A DNA stretch of 42,271 nt from JADGGV01 sp035715725 (GTDB taxonomy: Bacteria; Gemmatimonadota; Gemmatimonadetes; Longimicrobiales; RSA9), in assembly GCA_035715725.1 (NCBI GenBank), contig DASTKT010000189.1, positions 1 through 42,271 of the forward strand, given 5' to 3'. The position numbers were made by a program, and so were the translations under genes. Below the pieces are notes generated by a model. That model did not search any database and was not told where the DNA came from. It saw only the letters and a list, made by a program, of their open reading frames with translations. Below are positions 14,930-22,944 of this stretch, piece by piece (the stretch's first letter is position 1; the number at the start of each line of letters is the position of its first letter).

Positions 14930-15988
14930 CTAGACGTCCAGGACCAGCGCGGCTCTCGGCCCCGCGTCCGACGAAGCGTAGACCAGGCTCGGCGCCTGCC
15001 GGTAGCCGCCGCGGAGCCCGAGCGCCGCGAGAGCGACCAGGAGCGGGCCCGCCGCCGCGCCCGGGTCGCCGTAACAATCGGCCGGGTGGTGCATCCCGTG
15101 ATCGCTCGCGATGCCGCCGTGGCTCCGCAGGAACGCGACGCCCCACTCCTTGGCCCAGTGGCTCTCGCCGTTCATCGTCGAGTAGACCTCGCGCACCGCC
15201 GTGCGCGGCCGAGCCTGCGCGAGCGCGCCGGCGACGGCCGCGGCCAGCCCATCGCCGCGATACGGCTCGGCGCTGTGCAGGTGGCCGGGCTCGACCGCCT
15301 CGGCCGCCGCCGCCAGCGAGGCCAGCGGCGCGAGCCCCGCGGCCTGCGCGGCGCCCCGCGTGGTCACCAGCAGGAACGCCGCGCCCTCGCCCGGGATGAA
15401 GCCGTCGGGGTTCGCCGCGGACTTCACGCGGCGGTCGCGATCGAGCGTGCCGAGCACGTGCAGGTCGCGGTACGTCTCGACGCCGCCCGCCAGCGCGAAG
15501 CGCAGTCGGCCGCTCCGCACCGCCTGCACGGCGGCGCCGACGGCCGCGAGCCCGCCGGCGCGCCCGCGCCGGGAGGCGTCGCTCCCCGCCGGCTCGAAGG
15601 CGCCGTCCGTCTGCGCCGCCAGCGCGGCCAGGAACGCCGCGCCGTCCATCGGCAGCGTCGTCTCGGTCTCGGGGAGCGCGAGCACCAGCGGCGGCTTCCG
15701 CTCCGTGGCGGGGAGCGCCGCGACGCACTCGGCGAGCGGCGCCGTCGCCAGGCGGAGCATCCGTGCGACGCGCGGCGTCAGCCGGAGGCTGGCGAGCGCC
15801 GGCGCGAGCGGCGGCAGCCCGTCCTCCGGGACCTGCGCCACCGTGAACGGCTGGAACTGGCGGTCGTGATACGCGATGGGCTCGAAGCGCATCATCGCGG
15901 CGCGGACGGCCGCCGCCGTCTCCGGCGCGCTCAGGCCGACGGCCGTCGTCAGCCCCACCCCGGCGATCACCACGTCTTCCATCGCCAC
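14930..15988 (-). CDS. Ketoacyl-synthase-fold protein without catalytic residues, T6SS adaptor
   Basis: A 352-aa protein with thiolase/KAS fold marks: VVIAGVGLTTAVG at the N-terminus, VQAVRSGRLRFALAGGVET in the middle and PGAAAGPLLVALAALGL near the end. The usual nucleophile block (ACSS or similar) aligns with RGRAGGL, so the cysteine is gone. The first catalytic His block is replaced by YSTMNGES, and the GHxxGAAG block reads GDPGAAAG. It is therefore probably not a condensing enzyme. Similar thiolase-like proteins occur next to DUF2169 and DUF4150 genes in T6SS loci. The start is taken as GTG 15988, because AGGAGG (overlapping the DUF2169 stop) is 6 nt upstream; the ATG at 15982 is the alternative. 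Confidence 0.83.
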   Translation of the reverse strand: MAMEDVVIAGVGLTTAVGLSAPETAAAVRAAMMRFEPIAYHDRQFQPFTVAQVPEDGLPPLAPALASLRLTPRVARMLRLATAPLAECVAALPATERKPPLVLALPETETTLPMDGAAFLAALAAQTDGAFEPAGSDASRRGRAGGLAAVGAAVQAVRSGRLRFALAGGVETYRDLHVLGTLDRDRRVKSAANPDGFIPGEGAAFLLVTTRGAAQAAGLAPLASLAAAAEAVEPGHLHSAEPYRGDGLAAAVAGALAQARPRTAVREVYSTMNGESHWAKEWGVAFLRSHGGIASDHGMHHPADCYGDPGAAAGPLLVALAALGLRGGYRQAPSLVYASSDAGPRAALVLDV

Positions 15989-15998
15989 CGGCGCCCTC

Positions 15999-17003
15999 CT
16001 ACGCGGTCCCGACCCGCTCCGCCACGACCTCGCGGATGCGGAGCAGCGTCTTGTCGCACGGGAGCACCGTGCGCCACACCACCACCAGCCGGCCGGCATC
16101 CGGCTCGAGGAGCACGGTATCGAGCTGGCCCGCGCGAGCCTCCGACCGCCCGTCCAGCACGTACGTCACCCGGACGCGGAACGCGGGGAGCCGGCAGGCC
16201 AGGTAGCCGGACGGCGTCGCGTTCCAGGCCTCGACGGTCTCGCCGCCCTGGAGGAAGCCCGGGCAGACGAGCCCCGGCGGCGCGAGCTGGAAGAAGCGCG
16301 GGTCGAAGTCCTTCGGCAGGTACGGCGCGCGCTGCTGCTGCCAGGCGGTGTCGTACGTCCCGGCGTAGGAGCGGCGCGGCTCCCAGTGCGCCGCCAGCGG
16401 CGCGAAGCCCGCCGGCTGCGGGCGCTGCTTCCAGGAGGTGATCGGGTCGTACGGGTCCTCCACGTTCGGCAACTTCAGCCCGTGCAGCGGCGCCGCGCTG
16501 TCCGCCGAGCGGAAGCCGGTGCCGACCGGGTTGCGCGCCTCTCCATCCACCTTCTCGCCGACGACCTCGACGCCGCCGAACGCCCGCTCCCACACGAGCG
16601 GCATCACCTGGAACGGCTCCGGCGCCGTCACCGTCACGCCCGCGCCGCTGGATGCCCAGTAGCGGTCGCCGAACGCGCGCACCGTCCGGGCGACGGGGCC
16701 CGCCCGGAGCGACACATCCACGTACGCCACCGGCCGCCCGCCGGGGGCATGCGCGCTCCCGACGAGCAGGACGTCCGTCGCCGGCTTCATGAGGCTGATG
16801 TCGGAGGGCGCACGGATGCTGGTCGCCGCCGGATCGCCGTAGTGCTCGGCGGCGACGACGATCGGGAGCTGCATCTCCGCTGGCTGGCCCGTGGCCACGT
16901 CGAACGTGCCCTTGACCACCGCGTAGAGCGAGTCGACCCCGTCCGGGTCCGGCGCCACGAACGTCGTGCCGCCCAGGCCCGTGAGGTTCCGGAACTGGAG
17001 CAT
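15999..17003 (-). CDS. DUF2169 T6SS adaptor/chaperone
   Basis: A 334-aa cytoplasmic beta-rich protein of the DUF2169 family. Marks are VVKGTFDV near residue 30, EHYGDPAATSIRAPSDI at about 53-69, PLVWERAFGG at about 135-144, NPVGTGF near 158, and the PYDPITSWKQRPQPAGFAPL segment with its Trp/Gln pattern. The ending TVLPCDKTLLRI is also typical. DUF2169 proteins act as adaptors that load effectors lacking a tip fusion on VgrG/PAAR. The ATG at 17003 is 7 nt after the vgrG2 stop, so it is translated from the vgrG2 transcript. Its neighbours (KAS-like, DUF4150, AHH) form one delivery set. Confidence 0.9.
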   Translation of the reverse strand: MLQFRNLTGLGGTTFVAPDPDGVDSLYAVVKGTFDVATGQPAEMQLPIVVAAEHYGDPAATSIRAPSDISLMKPATDVLLVGSAHAPGGRPVAYVDVSLRAGPVARTVRAFGDRYWASSGAGVTVTAPEPFQVMPLVWERAFGGVEVVGEKVDGEARNPVGTGFRSADSAAPLHGLKLPNVEDPYDPITSWKQRPQPAGFAPLAAHWEPRRSYAGTYDTAWQQQRAPYLPKDFDPRFFQLAPPGLVCPGFLQGGETVEAWNATPSGYLACRLPAFRVRVTYVLDGRSEARAGQLDTVLLEPDAGRLVVVWRTVLPCDKTLLRIREVVAERVGTA

Positions 17004-17010
17004 CGGTCGC

Positions 17011-19002
17011 CTAGTTCGCCTGGACCTTGCTGCCCTTCACGACCACGTCGCCGCTCGCCTTCACGTTGATCTTGCCGGAGCCCTCGATCTTGATGTCCTT
17101 GCCCTTGATCGTGATCGTGCCGTCCTTCTTCAGCAGGATCGAGGCTTCGCCCGTCTTGAGCAGGATCTCGTCGCCCGCGTCGACCGTCAGCTTCTTCGCC
17201 ACCGTCAGCGCGTCGTCGGCGCCGATGTCCGTCGTGCGCTTGTCGCCGACGTTGATCGTCTCCTTCTTCGCGACCACCTGCGTGCGGTCGCCGCCGATGT
17301 CGACCTGCTCGTTCTGGCTGACCGTCTGGCTCCGGTTCTCCCCGACCGAGATCGTCTCGCTCTTGCCGATCGTCGTGCTCCGGTTCGCCTCGATCGTGAT
17401 CGTCTCGTTGTTGCCCACGCTCTCCGAGCGGTCGTTGCCGATGCTGATCGACTCGTTGTTGCCCACCGACTCCGTGCGGTTGTTCTCGACCGTGACCTGC
17501 TTGTCCTTCTGGGCGTGCACGACGAAGAGCTCGCTCCCCTTCGTGTCGTCCATGCGGATCTCGTTGTAGTCGTCCGCGCCGCCGCCCTTCGTGCTGCGCG
17601 ACTTGATGCCGCTCTGGTTCTTCGTGTCCGGCACGCCGTACGGCGGCGTCTGCTCCGCGTTGTAGACGCGGCCCGTGATGATCGGCCGGTCGGGATCGCC
17701 TTCCAGGAAGTCGACGATCACCTCCTGCCCGATCCGCGGCGGGTTCACCGCGCCCCAGCCCTTTCCCGCCCAGGCGCTGGACACGCGGACCCAGCACGAG
17801 CTGTTCTCGTCCCGCTTGCCTTCCCGGTCCCAATGGAACTGCACCTTCACCCGGCCGTGCTCGTCGACGTAGATCTCCTCGCCCCCCGGGCCGACCACGA
17901 TCGCCGTCTGCGACCCGGCGATCACCGGCTTCCGCGTGGTCCGCTCCGGCCGGTACGGCACCGCCGCCGGGATGGCGACGAACTCGTTCGTGTACTCGAA
18001 CGCCGAGTCGGAGCCGGCCCGGTAGTCGGCGCCACGCGCCGCGTGCTGGATCTCGGTCAGCAGGTACTCCTGGTTGGCGCCGCCGAAGTGGCCCTCCACC
18101 GTGACCTTGTAGCCGGCGACGAACGCGCGGCAGTTGCCCCGCCCGCGCCCCAGCTCGTGCGCCATCTCGGCCGCCTCGATCCGCAGCTTGGCCCGGCGGT
18201 CGCCCTCCTCGTTCGTCGTGTAGAACCCGGGGTAGTCGTACGCCTCGCCGAGGCCCGCCTTCTGCTGGGTCTGCGCGCTCAGCCGCAGGCTGAGCGACGG
18301 CTGCAGCGGGTCGAAGTCCTTCAGCTCGACCTTGCCGACGTGCGCGCGGTACTCTCGCTCGAACGCGAACAGCACGTCCTCGTCCAGCAACGGCTGCTCC
18401 ATGATCCGCGCTTTCGTCTGGTTCGGACACGCGGCGAGCGCGGCGTTGCGGTCCGCCAGCACCATGGACTCCTTCGAGCCGCTGTGGTCGAAGAAGTAGA
18501 AGATCCCCTCCTCCTCCATGAGCCGCGAGACGAAATCGAAGTCGGACTCGCGGTACTGGACGCAGAAGTCCCGTTGCGGGTGCGGCGCGTTGCACTTCAG
18601 CGCGTAATCGACGCCGCGCTCCTTCAGCACGGCCTCGATGATCTGCACGGCCGTCTTGTGCTGGAAGATCCGGCAGTTCTGGGTCAGGGTGAGGTAGAAG
18701 AGGTGCGGCACGATCTCCGCCCGGTACAGCGTGCGGTCCTCCGTCTGCCCGAGCTGGGCGAAGCGGAAGATGACGCCATGGATCTCGCGCGTCTCGCCCG
18801 CCGGCAGCGCCACCGTGATCGTGACCGGTGAGTTCACCAGGTCGATCCCGTCGATGCCGGGGTCCTCGGACATGAGGTCGAGCCGGAACCGGTACGGACG
18901 CGAGATCGCCTCCGTGCCCGTGAACGCCGCCAGCAGGAGCTGGTTCTCTCCCAGCTTCGTCTTGATCCGCAGCGGCCGATCGGCCTGCAGGTACGTCGCC
19001 AT
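17011..19002 (-). CDS. vgrG: VgrG spike protein (TssI), copy 2
   Basis: A 663-aa spike protein. The Gp27-like part (1 to about 360) contains YRESDFDFVSRLMEEEG. The Gp5 OB fold (about 365-450) contains SSCWVRVSSAWAGKGWG and IVDFLEGDPDRPIITG. Residues 506-601 are six tandem 16-residue beta-helix repeats of the type NRSxxVGxNExIxIG, followed by a DUF2345-like tail (ILLKKDGTITIKGKDIKI) ending KVQAN. There is no fused toxin, so cargo is attached through DUF2169, the KAS-like protein and DUF4150 encoded immediately downstream. The ATG at 19002 has GGGAGAG close upstream. The gene begins 122 nt after clpV ends, past a strong hairpin. Confidence 0.96.
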   Translation of the reverse strand: MATYLQADRPLRIKTKLGENQLLLAAFTGTEAISRPYRFRLDLMSEDPGIDGIDLVNSPVTITVALPAGETREIHGVIFRFAQLGQTEDRTLYRAEIVPHLFYLTLTQNCRIFQHKTAVQIIEAVLKERGVDYALKCNAPHPQRDFCVQYRESDFDFVSRLMEEEGIFYFFDHSGSKESMVLADRNAALAACPNQTKARIMEQPLLDEDVLFAFEREYRAHVGKVELKDFDPLQPSLSLRLSAQTQQKAGLGEAYDYPGFYTTNEEGDRRAKLRIEAAEMAHELGRGRGNCRAFVAGYKVTVEGHFGGANQEYLLTEIQHAARGADYRAGSDSAFEYTNEFVAIPAAVPYRPERTTRKPVIAGSQTAIVVGPGGEEIYVDEHGRVKVQFHWDREGKRDENSSCWVRVSSAWAGKGWGAVNPPRIGQEVIVDFLEGDPDRPIITGRVYNAEQTPPYGVPDTKNQSGIKSRSTKGGGADDYNEIRMDDTKGSELFVVHAQKDKQVTVENNRTESVGNNESISIGNDRSESVGNNETITIEANRSTTIGKSETISVGENRSQTVSQNEQVDIGGDRTQVVAKKETINVGDKRTTDIGADDALTVAKKLTVDAGDEILLKTGEASILLKKDGTITIKGKDIKIEGSGKINVKASGDVVVKGSKVQAN
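17200..17487 (-). repeat. Six tandem 48-bp repeats in vgrG2 encoding 16-residue needle turns
   Basis: Codons 506-601 of vgrG2 encode six consecutive 16-residue units, for example GNDRSESVGNNETITI and EANRSTTIGKSETISV. Units are similar but not identical. The pattern N-R-S/T then V/I-G then E-x-I/V-x-I/V fits successive turns of the trimeric beta-helix spike. Confidence 0.8.
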
Positions 19003-19045
19003 TCGGCTCTCCCGTCACCGCGTTCGTGTCCATCGCTCCAAACGT

Positions 19046-19074
19046 GAGCCGGCCGGCGCACCGCCGGCCGGCTC
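19046..19074 (-). terminator. Strong hairpin between clpV and vgrG2
   Basis: Perfect 12-bp arms, GAGCCGGCCGGC at 19046-19057 and GCCGGCCGGCTC at 19063-19074, with a 5-nt loop. It lies downstream of the clpV stop and ahead of vgrG2, both on the minus strand. No T-tract follows, so termination may be partial, or the stem may act in mRNA processing. Confidence 0.55.
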
Positions 19075-19124
19075 CGCATCCCTCCCGCCCCGCCTCCGGC
19101 GCCGGCCCGCTGGAGCCGGCTCGC

Positions 19125-21887
19125 TCAGACCGGCGCCAGCGCGTCCGCCGGCGGCGCCGCCGCCTCCGGCGAGTACGTGAAGTTGCCGTCGTCGCCGATG
19201 CCGATGCGGATCGATGCCGGCGTCTCGCCCTGCACCAGCGACTCCAGGATCGTCGTCGAGATCGCCGGCAGCACGGTGTTCGTCAGGATGTTGTCCACGT
19301 TGCGGGCGCCGCTCTCGACCTCCGTGCAGCGCTGCGCGATGGCGTCGACGATCGTCTCGTCGGCCAGCAGCGCGATGCCGTGCGTCTCCTTCAGCCGGCG
19401 CTGCACCTTCCCGAGCTTCAGCCGCACGATCTGCTTCAGGTTCTCGTCGCGCACGGGGAAGTAGGGAATGATGACCGTGCGCCCCAGGAACGCCGGCTTG
19501 AACTGCTTGTCCAGCTCCGGCTTCAGCGCCTTGGCCAGCCCCTCGTGGCTCGGCATCGTCTCCGGGTCCGCCGTCAGCTTCATGATCGTGTCGGTCCCGG
19601 CGTTCGTCGTCAGCAGGATGATGCAGTTCTTGAAGTCGATCTCGCGCCCCTCGCCGTCCTCCATGCGGCCCTTGTCGAACACCTGGAAGAACAGCTCGAG
19701 CACGTCGGGATGCGCCTTCTCGATCTCGTCCAGCAGCACGACCGAGTACGGACGCCGCCGCACCGCCTCCGTCAGCACGCCGCCCTCGCCGTAGCCGACG
19801 TATCCCGGCGGCGCGCCCTTCAGCGTCGAGACCGTGTGCGCCTCCTGGAACTCCGACATGTTGATCGTGATCAGATTCTGCTCTCCGCCGTAGAGCAGGT
19901 CCGACAGCGCGAGCGCCGTCTCCGTCTTCCCCACGCCGCTCGGCCCCACCAGCAGGAAGACGCCGACCGGCTTGTTCGGGTCCTCGATCCGCGCCTTCGA
20001 CGTGCGGATCCGGTGGCTGACGATCTCGAGCGCGTGGTCTTGCCCGATGATGCGGCGGCTGAGATGCGTCTCCAGCTGCAGCGCCATGCTCACGTCGTCG
20101 CGCATCATCTTGCCGACCGGTACGCCGGTCCACCCCGAGATCACCTGGCCGACGAGCACGCCGTCCACCACCACCGGGACGAGCGGGGACTCGCCCTGCA
20201 GCAGCTCGAGCTGCGAGGTGAGCTGCTCCAGCTCCGCTCGCAAGGCGACGCTCGCGTCCTCGGCCGCCGCGCCGCCCTCGGCCGCCGCGGGCGTGGAGCC
20301 CTCCGCGGCGCCGTTCGCGGAAGCGCCATTCGTGCTGCCCGCCGCCGCCCCGCCCAGCACCGTGGCTTCGATCTTCTCGCGCAGCTCGCGGATGCGCGCG
20401 ACCAGCTCCTTCTCCTGCTGCCAGCGCTCGGTCAGCGCCGCCAGCCGCGCCTCGATCTCCGGCCGCCGCTGCGCGATGTCCGCCAACCGCTTCGCGTGGT
20501 CCGCGCCGAGCGCCGCCTCGCGCTCCAGAATCCGCTTCTGCACGTCCAGGTCGTCGAGCTGCCGCTGCGCGTCCTCGATCGCCGCGGGCGTCGCGTTCTG
20601 GCCGAGCGCCAGCCGGGCGCACGTGGTGTCCAGCACGCTGACCGCCTTGTCCGGGAGCTGCCGGTCGGGGAGGTAGCGGTGGGAGAGGCGGACGGCCGCC
20701 TCCACGCCGTCGTCCAGGATGCGCACGCCGTGGTGCTTCTCGAGCGCCGGCACCACGCCGCGCATCATGACCAGGCACTTCTCCTCGCTCGGCTCCTCGA
20801 CCTTCACGAGCTGGAAGCGCCGCGCGAGCGCCGGGTCCTTCTCGAAGTACTTCTTGTACTCCGACCACGTCGTGGCCGCGAGCGTCCGCAGCTCGCCGCG
20901 CGCCAGCGCCGGCTTCAGCAGGTTCGCCGCGTCGTTCTGGCCGGCTTGCCCGCCGGCGCCGATCATCGTGTGCGCCTCGTCGATGAACAGGATGATCGGC
21001 GTCGGCGACGACTTGACCTCCTCGATCAGCCCCTTCAGCCGGTTCTCGAACTCGCCCTTCACCCCGGCGCCCGCCTGCAGCAGCGCCAGGTCGAGCGTGC
21101 GGAGCGTGATGTTGCGCAGCACCGGCGGCACGTCGCCCTGCACGATGCGCATGGCGAAGCCCTCGACGACCGCCGTCTTGCCGACGCCCGCCTCGCCGAC
21201 CAGGATCGGATTGTTCTGGCGCCGCCGCGTCAGGATGTCGACGACCTGCCGCACCTCGAAGTCACGGCCGAGCACCGGGTCGATGCGTCCCTGCTTCGCC
21301 CGCTCCGTCAGGTTGACCGTGTACTGGTCGAGGTTCGGCGTCTTGCCGCTCCCCTTCGCGCCCGGCTCCGCCGAAGCGCCGCCACCCACCGCCGGCGTCC
21401 CCGCCGTCGCCTCCTCGATCGTGTTCCCCGTGATCGCGGCGAAGTTCGCCCGCAGGTCCTCGGCGGAGATCCGGCCCAGCTCCTTGCTGAACCCCTGCAC
21501 CAGCCGGCTCAGCTCCTCGTTGGCGACGAGGGCCAGGATCGTGTGACCCGTGCGCACGCGGCCGGCGCCGTAGTCGACCGAGCCGATCGTCCACCCCTCC
21601 GTGAGCGCCTTGACCAGCGACGGGCTGAGCGACGGCGTGCGCGCGTTCCCCGACTTGAGCTGGTCGAGGCTGACCGTCAGCTCGCCCGCCAGCCGCGAGC
21701 GGTTGATGCCGTAGTGCTGCAGGATCGCCGAGAAATCCGTGTCCGTGGCGTCCAGCAGCTTCATCAGGTAGTGCTCGATCTCGACGTCGTAGTGCGTGCG
21801 CGAGAGGCAGAGCCCCGCCGCGGCCTCGACCGCGCCCCGCGTCTGGTTGTTGAGCTTCCCGATGAGGGACCGGAGATTGACGTTCAT
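19125..21887 (-). CDS. clpV: ClpV/TssH sheath-recycling AAA+ ATPase
   Basis: A 920-aa Clp-family ATPase that disassembles the contracted TssB/TssC sheath. The N-terminal domain opens with a ClpV-type MNVNLRSLIGKLN and THYDVEIEHYLMKLL. The first AAA+ module has Walker A GEAGVGKT at 231-238 and Walker B ILFIDEAH at 299-306. The coiled-coil M domain spans roughly 430-560 and contains an Ala/Gly/Ser insertion. The second module has GPSGVGKT near 645 and LLDEIEKAHPDV. The pore loop GAPPGYVGYGEGG is intact. The start at 21887 (MNVNLRS) is preferred over an upstream in-frame ATG because of family length and an AAGGGA site. It is the last gene of the core operon, 13 nt after tssG. Confidence 0.97.
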   Translation of the reverse strand: MNVNLRSLIGKLNNQTRGAVEAAAGLCLSRTHYDVEIEHYLMKLLDATDTDFSAILQHYGINRSRLAGELTVSLDQLKSGNARTPSLSPSLVKALTEGWTIGSVDYGAGRVRTGHTILALVANEELSRLVQGFSKELGRISAEDLRANFAAITGNTIEEATAGTPAVGGGASAEPGAKGSGKTPNLDQYTVNLTERAKQGRIDPVLGRDFEVRQVVDILTRRRQNNPILVGEAGVGKTAVVEGFAMRIVQGDVPPVLRNITLRTLDLALLQAGAGVKGEFENRLKGLIEEVKSSPTPIILFIDEAHTMIGAGGQAGQNDAANLLKPALARGELRTLAATTWSEYKKYFEKDPALARRFQLVKVEEPSEEKCLVMMRGVVPALEKHHGVRILDDGVEAAVRLSHRYLPDRQLPDKAVSVLDTTCARLALGQNATPAAIEDAQRQLDDLDVQKRILEREAALGADHAKRLADIAQRRPEIEARLAALTERWQQEKELVARIRELREKIEATVLGGAAAGSTNGASANGAAEGSTPAAAEGGAAAEDASVALRAELEQLTSQLELLQGESPLVPVVVDGVLVGQVISGWTGVPVGKMMRDDVSMALQLETHLSRRIIGQDHALEIVSHRIRTSKARIEDPNKPVGVFLLVGPSGVGKTETALALSDLLYGGEQNLITINMSEFQEAHTVSTLKGAPPGYVGYGEGGVLTEAVRRRPYSVVLLDEIEKAHPDVLELFFQVFDKGRMEDGEGREIDFKNCIILLTTNAGTDTIMKLTADPETMPSHEGLAKALKPELDKQFKPAFLGRTVIIPYFPVRDENLKQIVRLKLGKVQRRLKETHGIALLADETIVDAIAQRCTEVESGARNVDNILTNTVLPAISTTILESLVQGETPASIRIGIGDDGNFTYSPEAAAPPADALAPV

Positions 21888-21900
21888 CGTTCCCTTCCTC

Positions 21901-22944
21901 TCAGAGGCTGAGGACGGTGTCATCGGCATCGCGCCGGAACGCCGTCGAGCGGATCCACGTGGACCAACCGAGGGGCTGAGCGACCTCCTCCCCGGCTCCC
22001 AGCACGAAGCCCGGCACGTCCTCGCGTGCGAGGACGAGCTGGAGCTCGAAGTCGAACTGATCGTGGCTGAAGAAGCGGGTCAGCGCGCGCATCTGCTCGA
22101 ACGCCTCGCCCGACGGCAGGAAGCGGTCGTACTGGCTGCGGGCCAGCGGGCCGACGCGGATGCGCACCTTCGCCTGCTGGTCCCACACCTCGTCGCCGGC
22201 GAGCGCGCCCAGCCCGAGCTGCCCGGACATCCCCTCGCCGTCGTCGTCGAGCTCGCACTGGTCGGTCCGCGCGACCGGGTACCACCCGCCGACGAACTGC
22301 TCCACCTCGACCGGCACGCCGAAGTAGTCCTCGAGCAACTGCTCGAGCGCCACCGCGCCGCGGGTCTGGAGCGCCAGCAGCCCCGCGTAGTAGACGAGCG
22401 CGTCCGGCTCGATGGACGCCCGCTTCTGCAGCACGTCGAGGCCGCTGCCGACCAGGTCCAGCAGGTGCGCGCGCAGCCGGTCCTCGCCCTTCTCGTACGC
22501 CACCGTGAAGCGGTGCTTCTGCCAGGCACGGTAGAACAGCGACAGCAGCCGGTGGTGGAAGATGTCGAGGAAGTCGCCGAGCGCCGTGTCCCGCGCGCGC
22601 TTCCGTTCCGCCACCAGCAGCGTGTAGTGGTACGGCAGCACGCCGAGCGGGCCGGCGACGCCCATGAAGTTGACGTCCAGACGCGCGGGCCCGGGCTCCC
22701 CGGCCTCGGGCAGGTCGAGCGCCGCGAGCTCCGCCGGCGGGAACGCGATCGTCGGGTTCACCGAGAAGCGCACGGGCTCCGCGGCGGCGTCGATCGACCG
22801 GCCCACGGAGGCCGACTCCGGGTACAGCCGCTCCAGCGTGCGCACGGCCTGGAAGAAGCCGAAGCCGGTCGGGTCGGCCCGCAGCGCCTCCGCCAGGAGG
22901 TGCAGGTTCAGAGGAGCGCCTTCCACCCCGTCCTCGGCGGCCAT
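21901..22944 (-). CDS. tssG: TssG baseplate protein
   Basis: A 347-aa baseplate wedge protein (VasB/ImpH family). Typical blocks are TGFGFFQAVRTLERLYP near 26-42, VRFSVNPTIAFPPAEL near 60, DVNFMGVAGPLGVLPYHYT at about 90-108, LGDFLDIFHHRLLSLFYRAWQKH, and the C-terminal QYDRFLPSGEAFEQMRAL with a final GWSTWIRS. The start at 22944 overlaps the tssF end by 37 nt; the Shine-Dalgarno signal is weak, so the start is the least certain part. TssF and TssG form the wedge with TssE and TssK. The gene sits in the order tssE-tssF-tssG-clpV. Confidence 0.94.
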   Translation of the reverse strand: MAAEDGVEGAPLNLHLLAEALRADPTGFGFFQAVRTLERLYPESASVGRSIDAAAEPVRFSVNPTIAFPPAELAALDLPEAGEPGPARLDVNFMGVAGPLGVLPYHYTLLVAERKRARDTALGDFLDIFHHRLLSLFYRAWQKHRFTVAYEKGEDRLRAHLLDLVGSGLDVLQKRASIEPDALVYYAGLLALQTRGAVALEQLLEDYFGVPVEVEQFVGGWYPVARTDQCELDDDGEGMSGQLGLGALAGDEVWDQQAKVRIRVGPLARSQYDRFLPSGEAFEQMRALTRFFSHDQFDFELQLVLAREDVPGFVLGAGEEVAQPLGWSTWIRSTAFRRDADDTVLSL

